The notes beneath the pieces are model-generated. The model was not told the origin of the DNA and did not search any database. It saw only the letters and a program-made list of their open reading frames with translations. From Tilletiaria anomala UBC 951 (taxonomy: Eukaryota; Basidiomycota; Exobasidiomycetes; Georgefischeriales; Tilletiariaceae), in the NCBI RefSeq assembly GCF_000711695.1, contig NW_013546931.1, positions 1-64,000 on the forward strand: a stretch of 64,000 nt of DNA. The letters are read 5' to 3'. This document shows, one piece after another, positions 34,795-47,363 of the stretch (its first letter is position 1; every line of letters starts with the position of its first letter). Made by a program: the position numbers and the translations under genes.

Positions 34795-36055
34795 TCACGA
34801 TGAAGCAACAGCCGCTTCCGGAGTGACCGTAAGCGTATCTTGATCAAAGAAATATACACCACGATAGCATGCTTGACATTCTTCTGCGCGACCAATGCCA
34901 GAAGTCTAGCCAGAGCTGAGTAAAGGACATCAGGAGCAGTCAAATTCGTAAGCATGCGCATGAACGTGCAATGTTGAAATTGGAATATTTGTGTAGTCCA
35001 ACTCACATTCCCGGCAGGCATCTCCTCGCGCTCTCTTAGCTCGTAGCCGTGTTCCCTGCCGAGTGGTATGAGCCCTGCCTGAAAGTCACGAAGTCCGTTC
35101 TCTGGATTTCACTTCTTGAGCATGGGGTAAAACTGAGACGTGGAGTGAACGGGAGCTGCTGCGTCAGCCCCACGAGAGTGGCATACATGGAGCCCAATTG
35201 GACCCACCTGGCGGTTCCCTTCGCTAGCAAAAGAGTCTTGCTCGTTAAAAGCACCGTAAAGCGCCAATACCCCCGACCTTCGTCCTTTTTGAGCATCGCA
35301 GTCGGGAGAATCTTTGATCAGCCCAAAGGCCTGCTCAAACGAGCTTTCGGTAAAACTCCACGGTGCGATATGCGTTAGGTTGAATGCTAGTATGATGGCT
35401 GCTACTGGTTTCGCGCATTTGGACTTGCTTGTATCGGAATTGGGGGCTATAGAGCTATTCTCACGATCTAGGCTCCCATGCAAGGTACTGCTCAAGACCG
35501 ACCAGGCCACCTCGTCGAGGATCTTCAGCTTGTGTGCCGGCAATATCGTTACCAATGCCTCTTGCGTTCTTTCGAGACGCGCTCGGATCTGTGGGATAAG
35601 GACCTGATCTGCCACTGTCGGGTGGATTCGATCCAGTGATTCCGCAGAGAATCATTTGGGCTTGCGTCCTTGATGTATTCTTGAAGACCACGATCGATGA
35701 AATTGAATTGCTGCCTCGTGCCGCTCGCAACCTCCAAAAGATCAACTGTATCTAGCACATCTTCAACAGCTTCTCTTTCGCAGGCAGTGACAAAACCGTG
35801 CAACGATTCTCGAAATGCGTCCCAAATATGCCCTTGATTGCGATCCGCAGAGTCGAGGATAGACCAGCAGTCCGGGCATGCACTCCCTTTCTTTCTGGAT
35901 ACTTTTCCTCCCACGCATTGCTCATGTTTTGTAGGCTCTGACGCTGACCATTGCTTCGCAATGGCCAAACTGATCACTCCCTCCGACGCTCTGTTCACTG
36001 GATATGACAAGGTGTTTCGGTCATTCGCTAAGGATGGCAGCATTAACAACTTCAC
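34795..36055 (-). CDS. Unrecognised multi-exon gene
   Basis: Minus-strand coding signal in at least four exons. The last three are consistent in phase: one ending at 35208 (donor GTGGGT), 35078-35007 (AGLIPLGREHGYELREREEM, donor GTGAGT) and 34905-34795 (TSGIGRAEECQACYRGVYFF, then a Thr/Glu/Ala tail and stop). The long exon above 35208 reads TVADQVLIPQIRARLERTQE and LAFNLTHIAPWSFTESSFEQ. Upstream, a frame from about 36055 to 35690 reads FRESLHGFVTACEREAVEDV and VASGTRQQFNFID. Joining it to the next exon needs an intron from about 35698 to 35612 with a weak GTGGTC donor, so a frameshift is possible instead. The start codon is not fixed. The protein looks soluble, with Cys residues late (ECQACY). 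I recognise no family. The regular phases argue that it is a real gene or was one recently. Confidence 0.45.
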
Positions 36056-36358
36056 TACTTGTCTTGCAGCTCGCGAGTCTCAGACTTGTCCGTGCGGCGC
36101 CGTCAATCTGATTTATACATCGTAATGACACTGAGTGTGGACGGCCACCCATGCGACCAGGACATTCAGGCTTCGGGTTCCGGTCACATTCAAAAAAGCA
36201 AACTGCACAAGCCACCACGATGCTACTTCCCCCATTGCAGTTTTGCTCCTATTGAAGCATATCAACAGCGCACAGTAGCTGCTTCACCGCGTAAATAAGT
36301 ACGTAGGTGGCACTGAATGGTTAAGGTACACAAACCACCATCAAACGCCGGCTCTGTA

Positions 36359-38322
36359 TTATCGATCGGCGTCTGCATCGTCCGTCTGATCTGCCATCGG
36401 CCCTGTCTGCGCACGTACCGCTCCCACTGCTGCTCCAGCTCCATCACGCGGCGCATGACTGCCCCGACTGCTGCTACCACCACCAACAGTGCTCGCAGCA
36501 CGCTCGCGCAGGCCAATCACGACGTTTGTCCCCTTGACTTGCGTGAGCCAGGAAGGCAAGCCGACAGCATATTCCTTACTAGAATCTCTTGTGCTCTCAC
36601 TTGCCTCTGCGGCGACAACATTTGAGGAAGCTGCGGCTGGTGAGGAAGTGCTTGTGGCGTCGGCACGCTCGTCAAGGCCGGCAAGCACGAGCTTGCGCAA
36701 GCCAGCTTGCACATGACTACCCTCCAGCCGAATACGGATCGGCTCGGCGTCGAGAAGAGCCATTGAGGGTACTTTGTACGGCGCGATGCGGGGGAATGGC
36801 AGTCGCAGCTGAGGAAAGCGAAGGGAACCAATTCAGCAAACTGGTTGAGCCCTGAGATATAGCAAAAAGTAGTTCAGAACTCACCTCGAAGTCAATGCGA
36901 GGCACCATTGGAAGCGAATCATCTCCCTGCGCACCAAACATCTCCTTGGCCTCTCTTCGCCTCTTGAACCTTCTTTGCTCTACTTCTCTGTCGCTGAGTC
37001 TCTTGACGCTGGCGTGCAAAGCCGGAGCATGTTGGCCCAAGGCGGCACCGATATCTTGCTGCTCGCGGCGTTCCTCTAATGACGGTGGCGGCGTCAGAAG
37101 TCGACCATAAATGATGACTGCCTCAGTCTCACGGCGTCGATGTACCGCATCGACGAGCGGACCATCTTCCACGTAGCCGGTGACCATGTCTAGGCCCTTG
37201 CCGCCGCCTGGCAACGCGTCGCGCGCGAGAATGTCACGTAATGAGAGCGGGTCTCGACCTTTGAGCTCGGCGACGTTTTTTGGAAGCGTCACTTCCCTCT
37301 CTCCCCCTGTCACAGTGTCATCTGCCGCTGCCATTGCTGCCTTCCCTGCGGTGATAGCTGCTTGAAATTGAATTGGCGGAATGGAGACATTGACGCTGCG
37401 AGCCCCTGCAGCCTGCGCAAAAGCAGCGAGAGCGATGGTTCGGTTCTCGAGGCCACGACCTGGAGAACCAGAAATCAGCAACCATGGTGTTCGAGGGATG
37501 TGAAGGATGTAGAATCCGCTGGCGCAAAGCTCGGCAGACGTGGGCGCTAATGTCAGTCTCAGGCACGTGAATGCAGTCGTCCAGTCGTCCCCTGATGCTG
37601 TCTTGAATTTTTCTGCGCCTCGGGTCGGCGGCGGAGAAACGGAACGCGGAGGTGTCGACGGAACTGCCGTCCTCGGTTGCGACAGGTGCAGATAGTGTGC
37701 AAAGTAATGACGAAGTTCTTGTGTGTAGAGGTCTCGGAGAAGTACGCTGGACACAGTCGGGTGTTGCACTACCGTTTCACCCAGGAAAAAGATTTCAGAA
37801 AATCGCAACAATTGTTCAACGCTTCCCAACCAGCCCGTACTCACCCCTATCCGGCGCATACTCGAGCTTGGCCGCAACCCACGTCCGCGAAGTGCGTCTA
37901 GCCTTGAGATAAGCCAGCTCAATCTCTGCAAGCATACCAAAGCTGAGACCGTCGCTCCAATCCACTTCCAGCACCCGATCCACTGCTCGGACCTTGGGCA
38001 CTCTCTGATCCCTCATCGGCCCGTCCCAGATAGTGATGCAATCCTCGAGCGTCCGCGCTCTGCGTTCCTCGGAGAGGTCGAGTGCGGCCCAGTCGCCTCG
38101 CCGCTGCGTGTGTTCGCGCGGTGGCCGACGCGATAACTGGGGCGGAAGGTGGATGGAGGACGAGAAACGGAGCCACCCGAGTGCGAGAGAGATGAGTTCG
38201 GGCTTGTCGAGACGCATGAGCAGCTTGCGCGCGTGGGAGGACGAGGGCGAGACAGTCTGACCCTCGTACGAGGTCAGCAGGGACGATGGCCCCGGAAGCG
38301 CCGTTAAAGACGGACGAGACAT
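36359..38322 (-). CDS. CHL4: Kinetochore protein Chl4/Mis15 (CENP-N)
   Basis: Three exons, 38322-37845, 37768-36885, 36808-36359, giving 603 residues. The start region has the family opening KLLMRLDKPELISLALGWLR, followed by RVPKVRAVDRVLEVDWSDGL and AEIELAYLKARRTSRTWVAA. The centre reads FTCLRLTLAPTSAELCASGF and HIPRTPWLLISGSPGRG, and the last exon has IRIRLEGSHVQAGLRKLVLA followed by LPSWLTQVKGTNVVIGLRE; all three blocks correspond to the CHL4 family. The protein is the fungal CENP-N, an inner-kinetochore subunit binding CENP-A nucleosomes with Iml3/CENP-L. Donors are GTGAGT twice. A retained-intron reading exists across 36809-36884, but the family sequence RIDFELRLPFPRIAPYKV requires splicing. 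Confidence 0.88.
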
Positions 38323-39224
38323 CTTCTTCCCTTTCTTATCTTTCCATTGAAGCTCTGCGACGTCGATCTGGCCTTAATGCGTGGCATGAAAGGCCGTGAG
38401 TGAAGAGAGCCAGCACAGACGGTGAGGGAAGCAGCATAAATGTAACAACATCAACACTCTCCGACTCAGAAACACGCGACCTGCGAGTCGCGACGACGAT
38501 AATGACCAATGGTAGCGAAAACGCGTCCAGATTCGGCCGGCTGCAGCTCAGCAGTATGCAACCCTATTTCATTCAGCCATCACTTAAGAGGACTTCGTGG
38601 GAGAGTTTCCCATCGCTCCATCTCAATCCACGTTTGCCCCGGCCGAACTACCATCGCACTCTCAATCTCCAAGTTCAGCATGCCAACGCTACAAGATTGT
38701 GGATAGAAGTGGTCACTCCCAAGACTAGAAATGGTGTGAGAGGTAAAAAGGGCTCTGAGGGCGCGTGGCTACAGATGAGCCGAATCTCATGTCCGCTGTG
38801 GAAGCATGATCGTGTTGGGACGATTCGCAGCAAGTGCAGCTCGAGAAGCTGCCCTCGCGCTCCACCCATTCGCCTATTCACTGCGCCCATGAATCGCAGC
38901 TTGCCACGAGTAGTCGAGGCTTTCTAACCTCAGTTAGAGAGTAAGTCTGCACCAAGGGACTCTGAGATAGATCCGAGCGACTATGGTGGACCTAAACGCG
39001 AGGACGGGCTGTTGTAATTTTTGCAATTAAAAGTTTGCAGTTGCGAGTGAAGACTTCATTAAGCGCCATGCGTACAACTGAGCCGGTAAATGACGTGGCA
39101 AGTCGCGACCAGCAAGAGGAGGAACCGACTTGCAACTTGGACTACCCTCGTTGGAACCTTGTGCCACCGTAATTGTGTCAGCGCGCGAACAGTGGACGGT
39201 CATTGCGAAAATTTAACAGATTAC
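38323..39224. other. Intergenic, no gene recognised
   Basis: 900 bp between CHL4 and RDS3, both minus. A plus-strand open frame of 175 codons (38400-38927) has no domain, biased composition without repeats, and no splice-linked partner, so I treat it as chance. The CHL4 promoter lies at the left. Confidence 0.45.
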
Positions 39225-39732
39225 TCACCCATTCCCTTGCTTCCCTGCTTTTCGTAAATAGAACAAGTCCACTCTACTCGCGCCCAGATTGACCACTTTG
39301 GGACACCCATCTCTGTCCTTTTCCAGCCGTGTGCATTCGGCGCAGTAATATGCATCTGAGATGCCGGGCGAGCCGCAGACAATACAGCGACCTCCGTACG
39401 TCCCAAAGTTGCACTCCTCACAGATATGAACGAGTGTGGCGGGCCGGACGTACGAGTCGCAAATTGGACTGCGCAGCCCGAGGCGAACGAGTGGGGGAGG
39501 CAAGGAGGATGATCAATGCATGCTCAACGATCCATGAACAACAACAGCCGCCTCTGACCACACTTACCACTTTCCGTCGCATTTCTCACACAGCCGCCCG
39601 ATGGCCACACCGGGTAGCTTGCGGCAAAGGATGAGGTCTGGGTGATGCCTGGCGAAGCAGAAGGGATGAGTTCATCAGCGATCATGCTCGAGGAGACAAA
39701 CCCCCAGCGCAGAGATGTACTTACTTTGACAT
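39225..39732 (-). CDS. RDS3: SF3b subunit Rds3/PHF5A
   Basis: Three exons, 39732-39725, 39648-39568, 39468-39225, giving exactly 110 residues, the family length. Exon 1 is 8 nt (ATG TCA AA), so the start is spliced onto [15 protein letters not shown]. The protein has the full set of zinc-knuckle cysteines: [54 protein letters not shown], then [19 protein letters not shown]5A/Rds3 folds as a knot of three zinc fingers in the U2 snRNP SF3b complex beside Hsh155/SF3B1, where the branch-point adenosine is held. Without the two splices the conserved C-x2-C pairs are broken, so the model is firm. Donors are GTAAGT in both introns. The C-terminus (KAGKQGNG) is less basic than in yeast or human. Confidence 0.97.
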
Positions 39733-40152
39733 GATTCAGAAGCGGTACCTCTACCGTTTTAGGAGGCTGAAAGCGTTTCGCAGGTATAGGGTGGGCAAAG
39801 AAGGTGATGGGCACGTCGTTGTATCACGCACAGTAATACCTGGATGAGGTATGCAAGAATCCAGACATGCTTATGGCCGAGCGACGACCTCTAGCTTCAT
39901 CGGACACCTTGCAAAGAGCCCAGCGCATATCAACCCTAATTCACATATTTCACTGTCTGAACAGATGCACACCTATCCGGTGTAAGGTCTCTGTTTCCTT
40001 TCTGTTCCGTCTCTCGCGGATTTTTCTCTTTCTAAAGAGAGGTCGGGCCACCCGCTCCTTCTTGTTGCCACGCTTATTTCAAAGGCTGTTATGGGATAAG
40101 CCCCAACCTTGAATACGACGCCCTTAGGAACTCTCAAGACAGCGCAGAGAAC
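39733..40152. promoter_or_regulatory. Divergent promoter, RDS3 and mitochondrial uS5
   Basis: 420 bp between divergent starts at 39732 and 40153. Short T-rich tracts near 39990-40040; no named element seen. Confidence 0.45.
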
Positions 40153-41412
40153 ATGTTTTTCGCCAGCAGCTCTATGCTGCTGCGGCGCGCCACTAAGGCG
40201 GCGGCTGCCACACCCAGCTCGGCTAGGGCCTTCGCGGCCAGCCCTTCTTCTCGCTGGTCATCTTCCGACAGCTCGGTAGCTGCAGAGAGTGCGGAGAGCA
40301 GTGCAGCCGGCGCAGCACGCAACTCGAAGGATGCGTCAGCATCCTCAAACGCTGCGTTCTCTTCGCCCTTGAACAGAAAGCAGCGCTTCGCTCACAGGGT
40401 CCCCCAGCCGAATCAAGAAGCCCTTCTTCAACGGCCACTTTCTTCGTCCGCACCCAATGCAGCGTCTTCGTCATCCTCTTCGTCACCGGCTCAGCAATTC
40501 AATCTTGGCGACCTTGCGAGCATGTCAGCACTGCTGTACCACCCTGACCCTATCCTCGATTCTGGCCACACGCTAAACAACCCGGCGACGCCGTCGAATC
40601 CCTTTCGGTCGAGTGTGACATTTTACAACTCTGATCTCGAGACTGGTGGATCCATCTTCCCTCAGACTCCGCCATCTGCCGCATCACTCGTTCTCTCCTC
40701 CACGAGGGGAGGCGGTGGATCGAATGAGATTGACTCGGCCGCATACCTCTCCTCCATCACGCCCCTCTCCGCAAAGGAGATCAACAATCTGCATCGACAC
40801 ACGCTCGTCATCCGGCGAGTAGTACGCATGACGACCAAGGGCAAAGTAGCATCGATGTATGCGCTCGTCGTTGCTGGCAACGGGAGAGGCCTGGTGGGAT
40901 ACGGCGAAGGAAAAGATACGAACGCAGGCAAGGCTGCCAGGAAGGCTTTCCACGAGGCCGTCAAGAGGATGGATTACGTCAAACGCCTTGAGGGCCGCAC
41001 CATCCACACCGAGTCGACCAGCAAATGGGGCTCAAGCCATGTTACCATCAGACCTAGACCAGCCGGTTAGCATCCCTTTTATTCACGGCGCAAGGAGAAG
41101 GGAGACTGACATGATTTTTGACGTACAGGATTTGGACTCCGTGTCCCTCCCGTCATTCACTCGCTGGCCCGCGCAGCAGGCTTGTCTGATCTCTCCGCCT
41201 CTATTCAGGGCTCGTCGAACCCACTCAATGTCATCAAAGCCGCGTGTCAGATCCTATGGCAAGGCTCAAATCCCATTGGCCTTGGCGATGGTGTCGGTGG
41301 TAGAGCTAGGAGGAATGACCGCGGTCGCGGCATGCCCGACCTTCGCGAGATCGAGCTCGCCCGAGGCCGGAAACTGCGAGAGGTTCAGCTGGGGAGGTCC
41401 GATGTAGCATAG
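40153..41412 (+). CDS. MRPS5: Mitochondrial ribosomal protein uS5m
   Basis: Two exons, 40153-41065 and 41129-41412, giving 398 residues. The N-terminus is a mitochondrial targeting sequence: no acidic residues among the first 35, many Arg, Ala and Ser (MLLRRATKAAAATPSSARAF). After a Ser-rich stretch comes the S5 double-stranded RNA-binding fold, HRHTLVIRRVVRMTTKGKVA and YALVVAGNGRGLVGYGEGKD, then AARKAFHEAVKRMDYVKRLE. Across the intron the C-terminal S5 domain continues with GFGLRVPPVIHSLARAAGLS and NPLNVIKAACQILWQGSNP. It sits in the small subunit of the mitochondrial ribosome near the mRNA entry. Fungal uS5m is usually 300-450 residues. The intron starts with GTTAGC; skipping it would stop translation at once (TAG at 41068), so splicing is required. 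It converges on GAR1 with 141 bp between. Confidence 0.93.
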
Positions 41413-41553
41413 TCATCATCCATGCAGCGTTTCTTTTGGATGCAGGGTAACAACTTGCATGCAAGCATCCCACTGAGCATGAAAGCGGACGGAGAAGAGT
41501 GAGAAGAGCTAGAGCTAGAAGTACACAAATACACGAAGGTCCACCACACAGGC

Positions 41554-42322
41554 TTAGTAGCCTCCACGGCCGCCCCTGAAACCTCCTCGGCCACCGCCAC
41601 GACTAAAGCCACCCCGACCAGGAGGGCCGCCGCGTCCACCACCGCGAGCAGAGAATCCGCCTGCCAAAAGAAGCAGCGAAAATCGTTAGCTCTACAAAAC
41701 TAAAGGGGGCAGAATCTGGACTCACCCCTCCCCCTGGGTGCACCTCGCCCTGGTGGGCCTCCACGACCTCGGAAACCACCGCCTCCCCGGCCTCCGGGCC
41801 TCGGTGGGCCTCCACGTAATGCACCGCCCTTCTTCTTTGGCGCCTTGGCGACTTTGGGTTTGGGCAAGAAGCGTTCTATCGGAAGAAGCTTATCGCCTGC
41901 AATGTACACCTTGTCATCTGCCTTGAAGGACGTTGCGACCATGCCCGAGTCCATCTTGACTGTAAAGTAGACCTCGTTGATGGGGCCCAGAATCTCATCG
42001 ACTTTGCCAATCTGTGCCTTGTTTTGCAGGCTGTGGATGCGAACGGCGTCAGGCAGGGACAAAGCAAACACAAGCTTCTCCACAAGCCGACTCACTAGAT
42101 GGGGGCATTAAAGTATGGTACCTGTTTGGCATTCGTGCTGGCACAGAGCATCTCGCCCTCCACAGCATGCACAAAGCTGCCCATCTCGTGCACTGTATCG
42201 GGGGGACCAGCATTCGCATATCCTCCTCGTCCACCACCACGACCTCCTCGGAACCCGCCACCTCCGCCGCGCCCTCCTCGGTCACCACCGCCAAAACCTC
42301 GACCGCCCCCTCGGAATGACAT
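41554..42322 (-). CDS. GAR1: H/ACA ribonucleoprotein subunit Gar1
   Basis: Three exons, 42322-42096, 42030-41726, 41660-41554, giving 212 residues (yeast Gar1 is 205). Both ends are Gly/Arg-rich ([18 protein letters not shown] at the start; [18 protein letters not shown] and a second RGG stretch at the end). The core is the Gar1/Naf1 beta-barrel: [77 protein letters not shown]. Gar1 joins Cbf5/dyskerin, Nhp2 and Nop10 in the nucleolus to make pseudouridines in rRNA and snRNA. The first intron interrupts the invariant PIYLQNK codons, confirming its position. Donors are GTGAGT in both introns. It is divergent from VHC1 with 446 bp between starts. Confidence 0.96.
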
Positions 42323-42768
42323 TTTGTCGTTGCTGTATAACTTCGTCGTTTGAAGGTCTGCGCAATGTCTGTAAAGAGCCTCAGCAGACTTTGAGCAAGC
42401 TCTCGGAAGGGAGGGTTATTGGGCAGAGGTAACATCGGAAGACTGGAGAGAAAAAGCAAGAGAAATCGAGCCAGCGTTCAGCCTGCCGCGCACGGAATTC
42501 GGAACTCGATGCCACGTCAAAAAGATGCCTGTGTGGTCATGGCAACGCCGCCTGCAGTCATGAGAAGCGCTTAACTTCAGTTTAGCCAGGCAGAGGGGTA
42601 CGGCAGGTTATCGGGAAGGGATCTATACATGGTGCACACATGGGTAGAGTGGTAAACAAGTAGTAAAGCCCTACGACTAAGCACCAAAATGCGTATTCGT
42701 GCGCTTGCTTGAAAGAAGCTTGGGCAGCTAGACAAAAGCAGGAGCGAGCCTGGTCGGCGCTTGCGACC
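42323..42768. promoter_or_regulatory. Divergent promoter, GAR1 and VHC1
   Basis: 446 bp between divergent start codons. An open frame extends the VHC1 reading frame upstream to 42709, but only through a TTG, so I take 42769 as the start. No named element seen. Confidence 0.45.
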
Positions 42769-45700
42769 ATGTCCCACATAGTTAGCTGTCGGTCCGGCGG
42801 TGCCGACTTTGAGGCGCTCCAGAAGCAACTGTTGCGGCACGACCCGGTCGAAGAGCTAGAGGGAGAGGCGATAGAATCAGCCGTGATAGAACAAGAAGAA
42901 TTCTTGATCAGTGTTGAGGCCACTGGCACGCATGACAGACGAAATAGCCATATCGAAGCTCCTGGCGGCGCGTCGATGTCAGCAGCCTGCGCGTCGAACC
43001 CGACCGCTGGGGCAATGGGAGACGCACTTGAGCGTCTATCAAGCAGCTGCGAGGCTCAGAACTTGTCACAGCGTAGAAGGAAGCTCAGTGACTACGACGA
43101 CAGTTCAGTGCAACAAACACTCGTGCGATCAGCTTCGCCCACCATTCATCAGCAGAACGGTTCTGAAATGGTGGGCTTCGCTGTAATTGGCACAAGCGAT
43201 TCACGACAGACCAACGACAGTATGCTGACCTTTGCAGAGCTCAGGGGTAATAGCAAAGGCAAAGCTGCAACCCATGGCGAGCTCGAAGCGTATGATGGCG
43301 ACATGCTACCCCGCGAATCGCGGAGCGCAACTGTCTCACTCGAAGGTGGAGGGATGCCCCGACCAGCAGGAAGCGACCGCAAGAGAACCAAGGGTGTCGC
43401 ATTCGATGAGGAAGCTCTCTCGGGAACCGAAGACTTTCGTCGAGGCCACGGCAGAAACCAAAGGCTCGGCCACGTTACTCGGTCCAACTCCGGCTTTGCT
43501 GGCCTCGAGCAGCAGCTGGCCGAGGGAGGGTTAGGAACACCGCATACAACTATCCCCAAGCAACGCGTTCCAGGCATGATCTCACCTGCCGAGGTTGCTC
43601 CTCGCAAGCTTGGGACGTGGGATGGGGTCTTCATTCCTGTCAGCCTGAATGTGAGTGCAGCAATGGGTCTGTGCTCAGGCTAGCATACAGCCAGCTCACT
43701 GCCCTCTCACTTGCGGTAGATTCTCGGCATTATCCTCTTCTTGCGCTTTGGGTTCATCCTGGGCCAAGTCGGGCTGCTGGGCGCGCTACTACTTCTCTTC
43801 CTCAGCTACGCTATCGACACATTCACAGCAATGTCGCTAAACGCGATTAGCACCAATGGTCAGGTACGCGGCGGCGGAGCGTACTATCTCATCTCGCGCT
43901 CTCTCGGACCCGAATTTGGCGGCAGCATTGGTCTAATTTTCTTTGCAGGCCAGGCACTCAATGCCGCAATGAACGTCCTCGGGTTTGTCGAGAGTCTGAC
44001 GGATGCGTATGGCGAGAAGAGCTCAGAAGGAGGTCTTCTTCCTGAAGGCCCATGTTGGCTTTTCTTTTACGGCAGCATTGTCCTCCTCCTCAGCACGATC
44101 GTATGCCTCGTCGGCTCAAAGCTTTTCGCACGAGCGACGCTCGCACTAGCCGCCGTACTCGCCATTTCCATTCTGAGCATCCCCGTTTCCAGCATTTTCG
44201 TCCACCCGTTCAGCGACGAGGATCGCGGGGCCTACTTTACCGGATGGTCGCTTCACACATTCCGCGAGAATCTTTTCCCACATTTCACCTCGGGTGCCGC
44301 TGGCTCCTCAACTGGCGATCAGGTAGAGACCTGGCAAAGCGTGTTTGGAGTCCTCTTCCCCGCCGTCACGGGTATCCTTGCAGGCGCCAGCATGTCCGGT
44401 GATTTGCGCAAGCCGAGCAAATCGATTCCCAAAGGAACCAATTGGTCCTTAATCTTTACGTTTGGGATCTACATTGGGGCTTTTTTTATCTTTGCAGGCA
44501 CCGTTGCGCGCGAGAGCTTCTACTTGGACGTGGGCATCGTCAGCGACATTGCGCTCAGTCCACAGCTAATCACATTTGGTGAGCTAGCTTCAACTGCTTT
44601 TTCAGCATTGATGGGCGTCATGGCATGTGCCAAGGTTCTTCAGGCGATCGGTCGCGACGACTTGCTACCGGTGCTTGACGTTATGGCGCAAGGAACGGAG
44701 ATCAGCGACACGCCAACGTTCGCGATTCTCTTCACGTATGGACTGTGTCAGATCATCCTTCTCGTCGACTCGGTCAACGTCTTGGCCCAGCTCGTCACTA
44801 TGACCACCCTCCTCACCTTCGGGACTCTGTCATTCGCCACTGCAGCGCTGAAAGCTGGCGGCGCTCCTTCGTTCCGTCCTTCGTTTCGCTACTGGAACAT
44901 ATGGACTGCGCTTGCGGGAACAGCGTCATGCTTTGGCGCTATGTTCTTCACCGACTCGGCCGCAGCAGCAGCGTGCATTGTCTGCGCCATCTTTCTTTTC
45001 ACCGCCATCCACGTCTGTTCTCCTCCCAAACCTTGGGGTGATGTCACTCGCAACTTGCACTACTACATTGTACGCAAGTATCTCCTTCGCATCGACGAGA
45101 GGAAAGGCCACGTAAAGTACTGGCGGCCGCAAGTGCTGCTGCTTGCAAACAACCCGCGCACAGAGTGGAACCTCATCATATTTTGCAACTCACTCAAAAA
45201 AGGCGCGCTCTACGTCCTTGGTCACGTGCTAAAGGGAGAATTTGCAGAGTGCCTGCCAGAACTCAAAAAGCAAAATATTGCTTGGCTGAAGCTGGTCGAT
45301 GTCACCGGCATCAAGAGCTTTGTAGATGTTATCATTGCGCCAGACGAAAGGCAAGGCGCTCGCAACCTGATCCTCTCTTGTGGACTTGGAGGCATGCGAC
45401 CGAACATTGTGGTCATGGGTTTCCCCACCCATATGCAGTTCCCGGCACGACTCGATGTCAGCAGCAAGTCCAAGGACACGGACGAGAGCCACTTGACCGT
45501 CCCAGACGTATTATCATCCATGGAGGCGAATGCACCGCATCAAACGATCAATGTCCACGTTCTCCCGACGGATTCGGCGCGACGCGAGACGCCAATCCGC
45601 CCGACGACATATGTTGGAATCATGGAGGACACACTTTCGCTGAGCAAGGGTCTGGCCATCGCTTACAACTTCGCAAATCTGTCAATCCCAGACCCGCGGC

Positions 45701-47292
45701 AAAAGTCTGGCGAAAATGATCAAAGCCTGCGCTATGTCGATTTGTGGCCTGTTCAGATCGCCAGTTCCGACATGGATCCATCGCACGCTTGGGACACTTA
45801 CACCATGGTACTGCAGCTCGGCACGATTCTGAGCTTGACCAGCACATGGAAATACCATAAGGTCCGCGTGTCGGTCTTTGTCGAAGTGCCCGAAGACGTC
45901 GAAGAAGAGCGTCGTCGCGTTCACAGCTTGCTCGACAATTTACGCATTCCGGCTACGCTGCGGGTTTTCTGTCTGCGCACGTCGCATTTGGAGACGTACG
46001 ATGCAGTCGTCATGGGCAGGCAGCCGGTGAGCGAACGCGTTGAGTTCGCCCTAAAAGGCGACCCCTGGTGGGAAACACTCAAGGAGCTTCGCAGAGAGGA
46101 TGAGAGGCGAGCAAAAGCGGCCAAGCGCATGTCAAAGACCGCGCCACAGCCAATTGGGACTGCATCGCCAGCGATGGAAGCTTCCCCGAGTGGGACTAAA
46201 CGGCGATCGAAGCGAGAGCAAAAGATCTTGGGGGTAAGTATGCCACCCGAGCATTTGGCGTACTTTAAGCGTAACATCAAGATTGGCCTGGCGCATCCAA
46301 AGGCACGGCCGAGGCGAGACGATGAGAGCGATGCGGACGACTCAGATGAAAGCGATGACTCGGACCTAAGCGATGAGCTCGCACAGCTGGTGGATGACGA
46401 ATGGTTTGGGGCTGGTAGTAGCGGGCCTGGCCTTGGCCTCCGCCGCGCAGCCACTTTCAACACAGGCCAACGGCGAACTGGGCGCAAGACGCGCAGCTAC
46501 TCGGTTGGGGGGTCACATGGCTTGCCAGATGAACCAGTCCGCAGGCCGCTACTCGACAGCCCATCGTTACGGCAGAATGGAGCTGAGTACGGCTCAATGA
46601 GTGTCACCCCCACCCCAGCACGCCTCGGCCTTATTCCCGGAAGCATGGGGTCCACGTCATCAGGGTCGACACTCAAGTCAACCCGCCCAGTGGGCAGTCG
46701 GACGGCATCGCCGGATCCCTATCTCGCGCCCAGCGGCAGCTCCAGCGTCGCATCCTCGCGTCGATCGAGTTTCAGCGCGATTACCGAGCCGGAGGAAGGC
46801 ACGTTGAGACCGCGCGATCGCGCCGCGTTTGTGCGTTCTCTCGGTGCAGAGAGCCAAGCCGCAGCCGACGATAACCAAGGCTTTTTGAGCGACATGCTTG
46901 CAAGAGACGGCAGACGCTCATCACGCCCCATCTTGCATCATTCACGGTCATCCATGGCGTCGATCAAAACCCCTAAACCACCGCTCATCGCATTCAATGA
47001 GCTGCCCAACAAAGCGCAGTATCTCATATTAAAGTGAGTCGCACTGCCTGAGTCGAGATGCCAACAGCTGATCATCGTTTCCCCGCCCCTTTTCTCCAGC
47101 GAACTCATCCGCAACAATTCTTCATCCTCCACGTCTGTTGTTCTCACTGCACTCCCGGCCCCCGACCCTGGCACTGCTGACGACGAGCAAAAGAGCTTTC
47201 GGTATTTGAAGTCCCTGCACACACTTTTTTCTGGTGGCCCACCCGTACTCGGTGTGCACGCCAAGACCCTCACCATGACAATGTCACTTTAG
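42769..47292 (+). CDS. VHC1: Vacuolar cation-chloride cotransporter Vhc1 (SLC12)
   Basis: Three exons, 42769-43650, 43720-47033, 47100-47292, giving 1462 residues. The first 290 are cytosolic and end KLGTWDGVFIPVSLN, which joins across the intron to ILGIILFLRFGFILGQVGLL, the first transport helix of the KCC/NKCC family. Twelve helices follow with RGGGAYYLISRSLGPEFGGS, PAVTGILAGASMSGDLRKPS and AKVLQAIGRDDLLPVLDVMA. The C-terminal SLC12 domain begins near WRPQVLLLANNPRTEWNLII. The tail has an acidic stretch (DESDADDSDESDDSDLSDEL), Ser-rich linkers, and closes with the family end IAFNELPNKAQYLILNELIR, SSSTSVVLTALPAPDPGT and HAKTLTMTMSL. Yeast Vhc1 (1120 residues) moves K+ and Cl- across the vacuole membrane; the longer size comes from the N-terminus and the linkers. 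Donors are GTGAGT in both introns. The last exon is needed for the MTMSL end. Confidence 0.95.
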
Positions 47293-47363
47293 CATATATT
47301 CTTCGAGCGCTGGTGCCCTCGTGGTAACGGGAGTGCGGTCAGATACACATTCTTGCGCCGCGA

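Noticed and set aside
38400-38927. 175-codon plus-strand open frame
   Set aside because: No domain, no splice partners, competing frames on the other strand; probably chance.
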